Shown: positions 7,249-15,260 of the stretch, piece by piece
How positions within the stretch are numbered: the first letter of the stretch is position 1
How the letters are laid out: every line of letters starts with the position of its first letter
DNA from: UBA7672 sp047601145
Lineage (GTDB): Bacteria > Pseudomonadota > Alphaproteobacteria > Caulobacterales > Hyphomonadaceae
Length of the DNA: 64,000 nucleotides
NCBI GenBank assembly: GCA_047601145.1
Contig: JASGJW010000003.1
Coordinates: forward strand, 1,044,903 to 1,108,902
Direction of reading: 5' to 3'
Position numbers and translations under genes: made by a program
Notes under the pieces: model-generated
Told to the model about the DNA's origin: nothing
Databases searched by the model: none
Seen by the model: only the letters and a program-made list of their open reading frames with translations

Positions 7249-9024
7249 TCAAATTGCCGAAGGCGCCGCGCCTGTTACGCCGTTTGTACGCGGCATGCGG
7301 ATGCGAACCGAACGGCCGCCGGAAGCAGAGGGGACTTCTTCCAGCTGGCCGTGGACCTGCTTGGCGAACGCCGCCATAAGCGTGCCGCCGATGCCGCTCG
7401 AAGCGGCTGCGGACGCCTCGATGCTGCCGACCCCGTTGTCCTCGACTGACAGGACGGTTTCGTTGTCGCGAATCCGATAGCTGACGAGCACGCGGCCGCC
7501 GGTCACGCCGCGGCCGGTTGGAAAAGCGTGCTTCACCGAATTGGTGACTGCCTCGGCGGTGAACAGCGCCAGCGGGATTGCAACATCCGCATCGATCGTG
7601 TCGGGATCGATCGCACTGTCGATCCGGATCTTCTGGTCTTCGGCGCCAAGCGCCTGATCAAGATGGAGCGCCAGCTCGGAGAAGAAACTCTTCACGTCGA
7701 CCGAGCGGATGTCGTTGTGTTCGTAGAGCGAGCGGTGAATCAGGGACAATGCGTTGATCCGTGCACGTGCGTCGTCGAGCACGCCCAGCGCAGCCGGGTC
7801 CTTCACCTTGCGGCTCTGCAGGCTGAGCAGCGAGTTGATGATCTGCAGGTTGTTTTTCACGCGATGGTGGATTTCCTTCATCGCTGCGTTGCGCGCTTCG
7901 AGCGCCGCCTCGAGGCTCTGCGTGCGATCGCGTACGCGTATCGCCATCTCTTCCATAGAATCCGCCAGCACGTTGATCTCGCCGGGCGCCTGACGCTTGG
8001 CGCGCAGGGGCTGAACTGAAAGCTTTCCGGACGCATAGAGCCCGGCGATGCGGCGGAGATAGTCAAGCCAGCGGAGAACCAGCCGGTCGGTTGCAAGCCA
8101 GGCTGTGACAAGCGCCAGCAACCAGGCCAGCAGGGGCAGGGCGAAATTGCCAAACGCGCTGACGTTCTCAAGCGCGATCGGCGCCGGTTTTGGAGACGAC
8201 AGCATGGCGTAGAATTCGTTGTCGGCCAGCGGCACGATCGCCACTTCGCGATCCTGTTCACGCAGCGAGCGCAGGTTGAAGAAGCCGGACTTGTCGCCCT
8301 TCAACTTGTCCATCACCTCAGGCCCAAGCTTTGCCCAGTGATTGCTGGCGAACACCTGTCCTGTCGTGTCGAGAAGGGCGATCTCGGTGTCCTTGGGCAA
8401 GCCGGTACGCTCCAGCTGGCGCACAAGCGAGTTCACAGGTACGCCCAGCACAAAGCCGCCGTTGAACGAGCCGTCAGCGTTTGACCTGCGCCGGCCAGTC
8501 GCGATGATCCATTGATGGGAGATCGGGCCATAATAGGCCGTCGACTGCACCGTCTCGGCGCCGGTCGCCTTCAGTTTCTGGAACCAGGGACGGTCGGCAG
8601 CGCTCGTGCCCTGCCCGCCTGGCTGGGTCGTGCACAGCACTTTCCCATCGGCGTCGACAATCCCGAGATTGGCCAGCTCTGGCAGGCCATCGATCATCTT
8701 TTGAAGCGGATTGGCGCACGGGTCTGCAGGAGAGGCTGCACTCACCACGTCCAGCATCGCCGGGGCCACCGCCAGCATGTATTCGGCGCGGCTCGCAGCT
8801 TCCTGCGCGACGAGCGACATGGTTTCGCGGCGCCGCGCGGTTTCGCGCTCGATGTCGCCAGACCAGCGGATACCGCCGATGACCAGCACTGGCGACAAGG
8901 CGACCGCGAAGATCAGAAGAAGCAGAACACGCAGCGACAGGCGGCGGGACTTCGACCCTTCAGTCGTCGCCCCGTCTTGCTCCGCCGCTGGCGAGAGCCG
9001 CTGCCTGTTCGAGGATGTCGTCAA
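7249..9024 (-). CDS. phyK: PhyK-like sensor histidine kinase of the general stress response
   Basis: 591 residues. One membrane span at about 32-52, a periplasmic sensor of about 230 residues (Cache/PAS-like, two Cys in the first third), a second span at about 292-312, a HAMP-like linker, then a HisKA_2 domain with EIHHRVKNNLQ at 384-394 (phospho-acceptor His 386/387) and a HATPase_c_2 domain with the NSVKHAF N-box and DNGVG. HisKA_2 kinases next to ecfG-nepR are the known PhyR kinases. The gene overlaps the ecfG 3' end by 65 bases on the same strand, so it is the third gene of the nepR-ecfG-kinase operon. The symbol is by position and domain type. Confidence 0.9.
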   Translation of the reverse strand: MTTSSNRQRLSPAAEQDGATTEGSKSRRLSLRVLLLLIFAVALSPVLVIGGIRWSGDIERETARRRETMSLVAQEAASRAEYMLAVAPAMLDVVSAASPADPCANPLQKMIDGLPELANLGIVDADGKVLCTTQPGGQGTSAADRPWFQKLKATGAETVQSTAYYGPISHQWIIATGRRRSNADGSFNGGFVLGVPVNSLVRQLERTGLPKDTEIALLDTTGQVFASNHWAKLGPEVMDKLKGDKSGFFNLRSLREQDREVAIVPLADNEFYAMLSSPKPAPIALENVSAFGNFALPLLAWLLALVTAWLATDRLVLRWLDYLRRIAGLYASGKLSVQPLRAKRQAPGEINVLADSMEEMAIRVRDRTQSLEAALEARNAAMKEIHHRVKNNLQIINSLLSLQSRKVKDPAALGVLDDARARINALSLIHRSLYEHNDIRSVDVKSFFSELALHLDQALGAEDQKIRIDSAIDPDTIDADVAIPLALFTAEAVTNSVKHAFPTGRGVTGGRVLVSYRIRDNETVLSVEDNGVGSIEASAAASSGIGGTLMAAFAKQVHGQLEEVPSASGGRSVRIRMPRTNGVTGAAPSAI

Positions 9025-9625
9025 AAGCCTTATCCGCCCGAATATCGTCCTGACCGACCTGCCGCGAACCGGCCTCGTTCAGGATCGCCTCCAGCGCCCG
9101 TCTTGCCCGGCTGACACGACTTTTGATCGTGCCGACCGCGCACTGACAGACCTGCGCTGCTTCCTCATACGCCATGCCGCCCGCGCCGACGAGTATCAGC
9201 GCTTCGCGCTGGTCGTCAGGCAGCCTTCCAAGCGCTGCGCGCAGTTCGAGCAATTCCATCGGAACGGTGGGATTGTCGTTGGCCAGCAAGGTGTTTTCGG
9301 CCATTTCGACGTCGAGCGGGGCCGTGCGCCAGCTCCTGCGCTTTTCCGAATAGAACTGGTTGCGAAGGATCATGAAGGTCCAGGCCTTGATGCTGGTGCC
9401 CGGTTCGAACGAATCGCGAGCCTTCCAGGCCTTGGCCAAAGCCTCTTGGGCAAGGTCGTCCGCCTGTGTGGGGTCGTTGCACAGCGAGCGCGCAAACGCG
9501 CGCAGGTGCGGAATTGTGGACACCAGCTCGTCGCGGAATTCCTTGTCGTCAGCCGGCGCGGCGGGCGGGACCTTCCCGCTCCGGGCTGCCTTCTGCGGGG
9601 GAGCGTTTTTTGTTTCCACCATCAT
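8960..9625 (-). CDS. ecfG: EcfG-family RNA polymerase sigma factor
   Basis: 221 residues. Sigma region 2 covers about 45-105 (ADDLAQEALAKAWKARDSF, then FMILRNQFYSEKRR) and region 4 about 130-185 (LPDDQREALILVGAGGMAYEEAAQ, then GTIKSRVSRARRAL). The variable linker and the AYEEAA helix are typical of the EcfG (ECF15) group, which directs RNA polymerase to GGAAC/CGTT promoters. Seven bases separate it from nepR upstream. In unstressed cells NepR holds this sigma; phosphorylated PhyR frees it. Autoregulation is expected from the promoter at 9932-9957. Confidence 0.95.
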   Translation of the reverse strand: MMVETKNAPPQKAARSGKVPPAAPADDKEFRDELVSTIPHLRAFARSLCNDPTQADDLAQEALAKAWKARDSFEPGTSIKAWTFMILRNQFYSEKRRSWRTAPLDVEMAENTLLANDNPTVPMELLELRAALGRLPDDQREALILVGAGGMAYEEAAQVCQCAVGTIKSRVSRARRALEAILNEAGSRQVGQDDIRADKAFDDILEQAAALASGGARRGDD

Positions 9626-9632
9626 CCGGCCA

Positions 9633-9866
9633 TCACTGTTCTGTTTTCACAGGGCGCTGCTGTGGCGCCGGCTCATCCTGGCCTGTTGTGTCAGACTGCC
9701 GTTCGTCTGCCTGTTCCAGGAATGAGAGAAACTCGTCGGGAACGTCTTCGTTCACGACCTCGTCGTACATCTGGCGCAAACGCCGCCCGATGGGGTCCTG
9801 CCTACGGCGCGCGACCCGTGAATCCACGGGCCTGTCGCCGTCCCCCCCGTCGTGATCTTTTCCCAT
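9633..9866 (-). CDS. nepR: NepR anti-sigma factor
   Basis: 77 residues with the short NepR core, IGRRLRQMYDEVVNEDVPDEFLSFLEQ (about 27-53), flanked by disordered tails. It sequesters EcfG and is itself captured by the sigma-like domain of PhyR. The frame is open to 9992, but that start would lie upstream of the promoter at 9932-9957, so the ATG at 9866 is preferred. First gene of the nepR-ecfG-kinase operon, transcribed away from phyR. Confidence 0.92.
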   Translation of the reverse strand: MGKDHDGGDGDRPVDSRVARRRQDPIGRRLRQMYDEVVNEDVPDEFLSFLEQADERQSDTTGQDEPAPQQRPVKTEQ

Positions 9867-9931
9867 CTGTCGATACAACTTTGTTCTGTGCCCTTGGGTT
9901 TTTCCGCGGAAGTCCCCCACTTCAGGGCCAA

Positions 9932-9957
9932 AACGCGGATCAACACATGATGGTTCC
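9932..9957 (-). promoter_or_regulatory. EcfG-type promoter of the nepR-ecfG-kinase operon
   Basis: On the minus strand GGAAC (9957-9953), a 17-base spacer, then CGTT (9935-9932). It lies 66 bases before the nepR ATG and implies positive autoregulation of the sigma factor operon. Confidence 0.8.
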
Positions 9958-9976
9958 GCAATCTCTGAAAAAAGAT

Positions 9977-10001
9977 GGAACCCGGGTTCCATGAGGGCGT
10001 T
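9977..10001 (+). promoter_or_regulatory. EcfG-type promoter of phyR
   Basis: GGAAC at 9977-9981, 16-base spacer, CGTT at 9998-10001, 47 bases before the phyR ATG. The -35 is embedded in a 14-bp palindrome (GGAACCCGGGTTCC, 9977-9990). It is arranged back to back with the nepR promoter, about 20 bases apart. Confidence 0.8.
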
Positions 10002-10047
10002 TCAGGTTCCCAGAGAGCTGTATATTTAAGGACGTGCGGGAGATTTC

Positions 10048-10830
10048 ATGAGCCTGGTTCAGAAACTTGGACCCCACCTTCCCTATTTGCGCCGCTATGC
10101 CCGAGCGCTGACTGGAAGCCAGAAAAGCGGTGATTCATACGTAAAAGCGGCCCTGCAGGCCCTCGCGACAGGTACCCATGAGCTGGATGACCTGCCGCCG
10201 CGGGTCGCCCTCTACAAGCTGTTCCAGGCGATCTGGGGCGCCACGGGGGCCAGGTTGGAAACCCCGCCGGATAGCCGGGATACCGTTACCGAGCGGGTCA
10301 TGCGCATTCCGCCACGTCACCGACAGGCCTTCCTGCTTACGGCTCTGGAAGGCTTCACCATCGATGAGGCTGCCCAGATCCTCGATGAAAGCACCGAAGG
10401 ACTTCGCCAGCTGATCGCCCGCGCCCAGCAGGACATCGAGGCTGAACTGGCCACCGAAGTCCTGATCATCGAGGACGAGCCCGTCATCGCCGCGGACATC
10501 GAAGCGCTGGTGCTGGATCTTGGGCACCGGGTGTCGACTGTCGCCACCACGCGCACCGAAGCTGTCGCGGCGGTGAAGCAGCGCCGGCCGGGCCTCGTGC
10601 TTGCTGACATTCAGCTGGCAGACGGTTCGTCGGGGATTGATGCCGTGAACGACATCCTGCGCGGGATCGACGTGCCGGTGATCTTCATTACGGCCTTCCC
10701 CGAGAGACTTCTCACGGGTGAAAAACCCGAGCCCGCCTTCCTGATCACCAAGCCTTTCCAGCCGGAAACAGTGAAGGCGGCGATCGGCCAGGCGCTGTTC
10801 TTCCACGTCGAGCGGCCTGTCGCGGCCTGA
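10048..10830 (+). CDS. phyR: PhyR anti-anti-sigma response regulator
   Basis: 260 residues with the diagnostic order: an N-terminal sigma-like domain (about 1-130, mimicking EcfG regions 2 and 4, with PPRHRQAFLLTALEGFTIDEAAQ) and a C-terminal receiver domain (about 137-255). Receiver residues visible: E142-D143, phospho-acceptor D187 (LVLADIQLA), T214 region (FITAFPE), K235 (LITKPF). When phosphorylated by the stress kinase it binds NepR and releases EcfG. A hairpin follows at 10843-10876. Confidence 0.96.
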   Translation: MSLVQKLGPHLPYLRRYARALTGSQKSGDSYVKAALQALATGTHELDDLPPRVALYKLFQAIWGATGARLETPPDSRDTVTERVMRIPPRHRQAFLLTALEGFTIDEAAQILDESTEGLRQLIARAQQDIEAELATEVLIIEDEPVIAADIEALVLDLGHRVSTVATTRTEAVAAVKQRRPGLVLADIQLADGSSGIDAVNDILRGIDVPVIFITAFPERLLTGEKPEPAFLITKPFQPETVKAAIGQALFFHVERPVAA

Positions 10831-10842
10831 TCTCGATGCACT

Positions 10843-10876
10843 AGTCAGGGCGGGCGGATTTCCGCCTTGCCCGACT
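10843..10876 (+). terminator. hairpin after phyR
   Basis: Imperfect stem: AGTC, GGGC and GGCGG pair with CCGCC, GCCC and GACT around a short loop. A modest T content follows (GGTTAAAACTT). Likely phyR terminator. Confidence 0.55.
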
Positions 10877-10900
10877 GGTTAAAACTTCCCTTCCTTAGCC

Positions 10901-10926
10901 GGAACCGACTCCACCCGAGGCACGTA
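10901..10926 (+). promoter_or_regulatory. possible EcfG-type promoter with one mismatch
   Basis: GGAAC at 10901-10905, 17-base spacer, then CGTA instead of CGTT at 10923-10926. It lies 25 bases before the ATG at 10952, a plausible distance. Confidence 0.4.
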
Positions 10927-10951
10927 TTTCATACGGCTAGGGGAATTGGTG

Positions 10952-11296
10952 ATGATGGCGCTTAGAACTATCCTGTCCGCTTCCATATTGATCGCTGCAT
11001 GTGCCGGCGGTCGCTCTGAAGCACTTGCTCAGCCCCCCGCAAAACACACGACCCTTGCGCAAGCGAAGCCCGCTGCCGCCCAGGCTACATCAAGCTGGAC
11101 CTGCCCGTTCGCGGTGGTCGAACTCGCCCCCGTCTCGCACGACACGGCGGGCCGGCCCTCCGAGTGGGTGATGGTGCATCGTGTGAAGGGCGAGATCATC
11201 GCTGCCGAACGCGTGAGTGCAGCGGATGTCGCGCAGATCCGCGCCATGCCTTGCGGCGCAGCCAAGCCTGCCTCACAGGCACCGTTGCTGGGCTAA
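10952..11296 (+). CDS. hypothetical exported protein (possible lipoprotein)
   Basis: 114 residues from the ATG at 10952, which has GGGGA 8 bases upstream. The N-terminus is a signal peptide, with a possible lipobox IAAC (Cys about 17) or cleavage after EALA. The mature part is rich in Ala and Pro, then has TCPFAVVELAPVSHD and two further cysteines in total (WTCPF, MPCGA) that could form a disulphide. No family recognised. Its near-match EcfG promoter and position next to phyR suggest a stress-related envelope protein. Confidence 0.65.
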   Translation: MMALRTILSASILIAACAGGRSEALAQPPAKHTTLAQAKPAAAQATSSWTCPFAVVELAPVSHDTAGRPSEWVMVHRVKGEIIAAERVSAADVAQIRAMPCGAAKPASQAPLLG

Positions 11297-11317
11297 ATTA
11301 CTTACCAATCAGGAAGA

Positions 11318-11815
11318 TCAGATAGAGTCGCTAGGAGCGGTTCGCGTCGCACTGCCGACCGGCGCCACGACCTCATCAGCCGGATCGGCTTTGCGGAAGA
11401 TGACATCGATCTGGTTGATGTTGGGCGCGGCCGGGCTGGACGCTGCCTGGGCCGCAACGCGAATGCCATCGGCAGGAACGCCCCGCGCGACGAGCTCGTC
11501 CGCAACATCGTTCAGGCGCTTCAGGGCAAGCGAGAGCGCCCCATCCCCGTCAACGCGGGAGTCGATGCGCGCGATGAGATCGAGACCATCGGCCTTGCAG
11601 GCGAGGGCATGCTCGCTGATCAGGCCGATCAGGGCTTCGGCCGGCTGCGAGGCGGCGGCTTCACCAGAAGCGTAATAGATCGAAAGTCGCCCACGCGGGC
11701 AGGTCGCTTCAGTCGACGCAGACGCCGGCCCCGCTTCGGGCGGCTGTGCGAAAGCGCCCGCTGCGGAGATGGCGAACAAGGTTGAAACAGCGAGAATACG
11801 GGAAAGGCGCATCAT
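11318..11815 (-). CDS. exported protein with degenerate OmpA-like fold
   Basis: 165 residues with a signal peptide ending at GAFAQ (about 24). The rest follows the OmpA/MotB pattern: a strand with YYASGEA, a helix (AEALIGLISEHALAC), a strand (LIARIDSRVDGDG), a helix with LSLALKRLNDVADELVARGVPADGI, and a last strand. The classic TDxxGxxxxNxxLSxxRA peptidoglycan-binding residues are only partly kept (D in SRVDGDG, L-S-L-A-L-K-R), so binding is uncertain. The start is one of two adjacent ATGs. No EcfG-type site was found before it. Confidence 0.65.
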   Translation of the reverse strand: MMRLSRILAVSTLFAISAAGAFAQPPEAGPASASTEATCPRGRLSIYYASGEAAASQPAEALIGLISEHALACKADGLDLIARIDSRVDGDGALSLALKRLNDVADELVARGVPADGIRVAAQAASSPAAPNINQIDVIFRKADPADEVVAPVGSATRTAPSDSI

Positions 11816-11876
11816 GGTTACCGGACCGCACAGGTCACATCCGCAGAGGCCCATGCACGACTGGCGCCGAAGTGTA

Positions 11877-11910
11877 AACGCCGCGCAGGGATGGTTACCG
11901 GCGCGGCGTT
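11877..11910 (-). terminator. 10-bp hairpin after the entericidin-like gene
   Basis: AACGCCGCGC (11877-11886) and GCGCGGCGTT (11901-11910) pair perfectly. On the minus strand this lies right after the entericidin-like stop and is followed by only three Ts. Confidence 0.6.
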
Positions 11911-11918
11911 CCGAAACT

Positions 11919-12053
11919 CTACTTGTTGTCCTTGGCCGCGTCTTCGACTGCCTGGCCGGCGGCCTGCGCGTCCTTGCCCACACCTTCCACGGTGTTGCAC
12001 GCAGCGGCGGAGGCGGCGAGGAGGAATGCTATGGCTGCAAAGGCTACTTTCAT
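11919..12053 (-). CDS. entericidin-like small lipoprotein
   Basis: 44 residues: a lipoprotein signal (MKVAFAAIAFLLAASAAAC, Cys 19) and a short amphipathic tail, NTVEGVGKDAQAAGQAVEDAA, which is the hallmark of the entericidin A/B family. These membrane lipoproteins are tied to stress and stationary phase in other bacteria. The ATG at 12053 has GGAG at ideal spacing; the longer frame adds only unrelated residues. An exact EcfG-type promoter lies 47 bases upstream, divergent from the one driving the DUF1328 paralogue. Confidence 0.9.
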   Translation of the reverse strand: MKVAFAAIAFLLAASAAACNTVEGVGKDAQAAGQAVEDAAKDNK

Positions 12054-12099
12054 GTCGATCTCCATGTCCCGTTGATGGAACTCACCAACCGTGACGCAC

Positions 12100-12124
12100 A
12101 ACGCCGCCTCACTGGCGATGTTCC
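12100..12124 (-). promoter_or_regulatory. EcfG-type promoter of the entericidin-like gene
   Basis: Minus strand GGAAC (12124-12120), 16-base spacer, CGTT (12103-12100). Confidence 0.8.
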
Positions 12125-12168
12125 CTAAACACGCAGCAATTGATGCACTTTGCGCAACGAAACCGCGG

Positions 12169-12193
12169 GGAACGGCCGCTCATGGTCTGCGTT
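12169..12193 (+). promoter_or_regulatory. EcfG-type promoter of the second DUF1328 gene
   Basis: GGAAC at 12169-12173, 16-base spacer, CGTT at 12190-12193, 36 bases before the ATG at 12230. Confidence 0.8.
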
Positions 12194-12229
12194 GGTTACG
12201 GGACCTCGGGATTAGTGAAGGAGTGGATC

Positions 12230-12403
12230 ATGCTGGGTTGGGCGCTTGTTTTCTTTATCCTGGCGCTGGCCGCAGCCGCCTTCGGCTTCGGCGGCCTTGC
12301 AGGCACGGCTGCAGCGATCGCACAGATCCTGTTCGTGATCTTCCTGGCGCTGACCGTTCTCGCCTTCGTCGTACGGGCCATACAGGGACGGTCCGTGCTT
12401 TAG
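12230..12403 (+). CDS. DUF1328 small membrane protein, second copy
   Basis: 57 residues with the same two-span DUF1328 pattern as 7007-7174 (LGFGG/FGFGGLAGTAAAIAQI turn). GAAGGAG lies just before the ATG. The paralogue pair flanks the phyR locus and each has its own EcfG-type promoter, so the two proteins may be redundant or paired stress factors. Family function unknown. Confidence 0.9.
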   Translation: MLGWALVFFILALAAAAFGFGGLAGTAAAIAQILFVIFLALTVLAFVVRAIQGRSVL

Positions 12404-12528
12404 ACACCGGTTTGGCCCTGCCCCCACTTTGCGCACCCTGCAGCTGATCGCGTCCATCCCACCGAATTGAGTTGTACCCTCATCCGGAAGGGATCAGCTT
12501 CCGCTCTGTGACGGACGTGGGAACGGCG

Positions 12529-13371
12529 ATGGCGGATGTGACACCTGTCGAGGAATTTCTCGAGAGCTCGGGCGGGGTGAAAATCTTCCTGCGTTCGTGG
12601 CGCCCGGCCAGGCCGCCACGCGGCGTCATCGTCATCAGCCACGGCTTCAATTCCCACAGCGGACAGTATGACTGGGCCGCGCAGCAGTTCGTGGCGAAAG
12701 GCTTCGCCGTCTACGCAGCTGACCTGCGCGGGCGAGGCAAGTCGGAAGGCGAGCGCTTCCATGTAAGGCAGATGGGCGATTATGTTACCGACATGAGCCT
12801 CGCGATGAAGACGGCCAAGGCTCGCGAACCGGGCCTGCCCATCTTCCTGCTTGGCCACAGCGCAGGTGGCGTGGTGGCGTGCACATACGCACTTGACCAT
12901 CAGCAGGAACTTGCCGGCCTGATCTGCGAAAGCTTCGCCTATCGCGTACCCGCACCGGACTTCGCGCTCAACCTACTGTCGTGGATAGGCTCATGGGCGC
13001 CGAAGCTGGGCGTGCTGAAGCTGAACAATGCGTTCTTCACCCGTGACCCGGCGGCGTTGGCGAAGATGAACGCCGACCCGTTCATCACCAACGAGACGCA
13101 GACCGCAGCAACCGTCCGCGCCCTTTGGGCGGCGGACAAACGTCTCAAGGTCAGTTTCCCGAAAATCACCCTGCCCCTCATGATCATCCACGGCTCGGAG
13201 GACAAGGCGACTGTGCCGGCGGGCAGCGAGTTTTTCCACAAGACCGCGGGCTCGAAGGACAAGACGCTGAAGATCTACAACGGCCACTTCCACGACCTGC
13301 TGGCCGACACGGGCAAGGAAGGCGTTCTGGCAGACATCCAGGCGTGGATCGACGCGCACATGCCGAAATAG
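12529..13371 (+). CDS. alpha/beta hydrolase (monoacylglycerol lipase/lysophospholipase-like)
   Basis: 280 residues of the Hydrolase_4 (serine aminopeptidase S33-like) family. The oxyanion motif HGFNSHSGQYDW is at 38-49, the DLRGRGKSEG block at 65-74, nucleophile elbow GHSAGG with Ser 111, acid Asp in HGSEDKATV (about 226), and the catalytic His in NGHFHDLL (about 253-255). This pattern is that of monoacylglycerol lipases. No signal peptide, so cytoplasmic. The frame is open to a TTG at 12472, but family similarity starts at about the ATG used here. A tRNA gene follows 85 bases downstream. Confidence 0.87.
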   Translation: MADVTPVEEFLESSGGVKIFLRSWRPARPPRGVIVISHGFNSHSGQYDWAAQQFVAKGFAVYAADLRGRGKSEGERFHVRQMGDYVTDMSLAMKTAKAREPGLPIFLLGHSAGGVVACTYALDHQQELAGLICESFAYRVPAPDFALNLLSWIGSWAPKLGVLKLNNAFFTRDPAALAKMNADPFITNETQTAATVRALWAADKRLKVSFPKITLPLMIIHGSEDKATVPAGSEFFHKTAGSKDKTLKIYNGHFHDLLADTGKEGVLADIQAWIDAHMPK

Positions 13372-13456
13372 CCCGGAAAACAGCTCCTTCCGCACAGCAA
13401 AACCCTCCCGTTCCCACGCGCGCGAAAATGCGTATGTTGCCCGGCTGCTGCGGGTA

Positions 13457-13532
13457 GGGCCTGTAGCTCAATGGTTAGAGCCGGCCGCTCATAACGGTCT
13501 GGTTGCAGGTTCGAGTCCTGCCGGGCCCACCA
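13457..13532 (+). tRNA. tRNA with CAT anticodon, probably tRNA-Ile2
   Basis: 76 bases with a complete cloverleaf: acceptor GGGCCTG/CGGGCCC (one T-G pair), D stem GCTC/GAGC, anticodon stem GGCCG/CGGTC with loop CTCATAA, T arm GCAGG-TTCGAGT-CCTGC, encoded CCA. CAT anticodons occur in tRNA-Met and in tRNA-Ile2, whose C34 is changed to lysidine by TilS. The acceptor and D arm look most like the Ile2 type. The initiator tRNA is the separate gene at 54192-54268. Confidence 0.92.
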
Positions 13533-13576
13533 ATCGTTTGACCAGCCGGCGCCGTCCAGCCCCGGTGAAGCCGGGC

Positions 13577-15124
13577 CTAAAGCCCAAACTGCCCCAGCAC
13601 CTTCAGCAGCCTCGCCCGTGTGTCTGCGTTCTTGAAGGGGAAGGCGCGCAGGAAATCTTCGCGGCCGAGATGGGCCGCCCTTGTGCGGGCGGATGCCGCC
13701 CATTCCAGCGCCTTGGTGTCGTCGCCGTTGAGGCCGTGGGCGGCGACGGCGATCATTTCGATGAGGGCGTGGGCGCCGGGCGAGTTGGCGGCGCGCTCAG
13801 ACCACTCGGCTGCCTGCGGGAATTCGTCGAGAACGATGTGGGACATCGCGCGGACGCCGAGCATGCCATAGACGAAGGGATCGACAGGACTGAGAGCCAG
13901 CGCGGTTGCGATATTGGCCTGACTGTCCCCTGCGCTGCCCAACAGGGCCTCGGCCCAGCCGCGCGAGTATTTTGCCTGGGCGTAGTTGGGATTGAGGGAG
14001 GTGGCCTGCTCAAGCCAGGGAAGGCTGGCCTCGAGATCGCCGCGCAGCCATTGCACGCGCCCCATGGTGAAATGGCCGAAGGGGTCGAGCGGATCGCGTT
14101 CGAGGCTCTGGTTTGCGTAACGCTGGGCCAGTTTTGTCGCTTCGCCATGATCGGCATAGCGCAGGAACGCGTTCTGGAAATGCGTGAAGGAGAGGCCGGC
14201 ATGGGCGCGCGCAAAGCCCGGCTCGAGACTTACGGCGCGCTCGAAGAGATGGGTTGCAACGTCATTGTCCGCCTTGTTGAAGCGGTACATGTGGTGCAGG
14301 CCGAGATGATAGGCCGACCACGCATCGAGATTGTCCGGCGACTTTAGCAGTGCGCGCTGGGCTTCGTTGAAGGGTATGCGGACTTCGACGGCGTTGGTGA
14401 CGGCGTTGACGATGCGATCGCGGATTTCGTGCACCGTCTCGATCGGACCGCGGAAGCGCTCGCTCCAGACGATGCCCTTGGACGATGTTGCGCTGAGCTC
14501 GACCGAGATCGACATCATTTTGCCGGCGATCTCGACCATGCCCGTGAGGCAGTATTCGACATTGAGCGCGACTTTGACGTCGTCGATCGTGACGTCCGGC
14601 TCGCGGAAGCGGAAGGACGACCCGCGCGCGATCACGAACAGCCAACGCAAGCGCGACAGCGCGACAATGAGATCGTAGGGCAGCGCTTCGGCGATCGGGA
14701 AGCCGGGCTCCGTGGCGCCAACCACGCGGAACGGCAGGACGGCGATGCTGGGCCGCGACTGCGGATGTTCGGCAATGACCGGCGCCTCGGACGCCGCCTG
14801 GACGATGATGTCCGAGCGGACGCGGACGTCGGCGATGAAGGCGAAGCCGCGACCATGGACCGTGCGGATGATGGTCTGCGCACTACCATTGTCGCCGACG
14901 GCCTGACGGGAGGATTTCACCCGGCTTGTCACCGCCGAATCCGAAACAATGCGACCCTCCCACACGGCGTCGATGATCTCGTCCTTCGTGACCATGCGGT
15001 CGCGATTCTCGATCAGGAAGCGCAGGAGGGCGAAGACCTGGGGCTCGACGGCGCAGGTTACGCCGTTCTTGCGCAGCTCCACGCGGCCAGTATCAAGCTC
15101 GAAATCCCCGAACCCGTAGATCAT
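13577..15124 (-). CDS. winged-helix regulator with C-terminal TPR (CadC/adenylate-cyclase-type)
   Basis: 515 residues. Residues 1-100 are an OmpR/PhoB-type winged helix (Trans_reg_C) with FALLRFLIENRDRMVTKDEIIDAVW and the DNA-contact wing RTVHGRGFAFIA. Residues about 125-230 form a TolB-N-like domain (IAVLPFRV opening), and 245-510 are TPR-like helices (LEPGFARAHAGLSFTHF, LNPNYAQAKYSRGWAEALLG). No membrane span is seen. Such proteins are common, poorly characterised transcription regulators in Alphaproteobacteria. It is divergent from the methyltransferase at 15261 and may control it. Confidence 0.88.
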   Translation of the reverse strand: MIYGFGDFELDTGRVELRKNGVTCAVEPQVFALLRFLIENRDRMVTKDEIIDAVWEGRIVSDSAVTSRVKSSRQAVGDNGSAQTIIRTVHGRGFAFIADVRVRSDIIVQAASEAPVIAEHPQSRPSIAVLPFRVVGATEPGFPIAEALPYDLIVALSRLRWLFVIARGSSFRFREPDVTIDDVKVALNVEYCLTGMVEIAGKMMSISVELSATSSKGIVWSERFRGPIETVHEIRDRIVNAVTNAVEVRIPFNEAQRALLKSPDNLDAWSAYHLGLHHMYRFNKADNDVATHLFERAVSLEPGFARAHAGLSFTHFQNAFLRYADHGEATKLAQRYANQSLERDPLDPFGHFTMGRVQWLRGDLEASLPWLEQATSLNPNYAQAKYSRGWAEALLGSAGDSQANIATALALSPVDPFVYGMLGVRAMSHIVLDEFPQAAEWSERAANSPGAHALIEMIAVAAHGLNGDDTKALEWAASARTRAAHLGREDFLRAFPFKNADTRARLLKVLGQFGL

Positions 15125-15260
15125 GGGCGCATTCTATCGCGTGCGCCTGCAATCTCCAGATATTCTCCACATCCTCTCCAAGCACGAGATTTCGGGAGGT
15201 TCTAAAGCTGTTCCTACCCCCAACAGCGATGTTCGCCCGAGGGGTAAGGAGAGTTCGAAA

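Noticed and set aside
11477..11505. Further GGAAC motif in the exported OmpA-like gene
   Set aside because: The downstream element reads CGTC, it lies inside coding sequence and faces no start codon.
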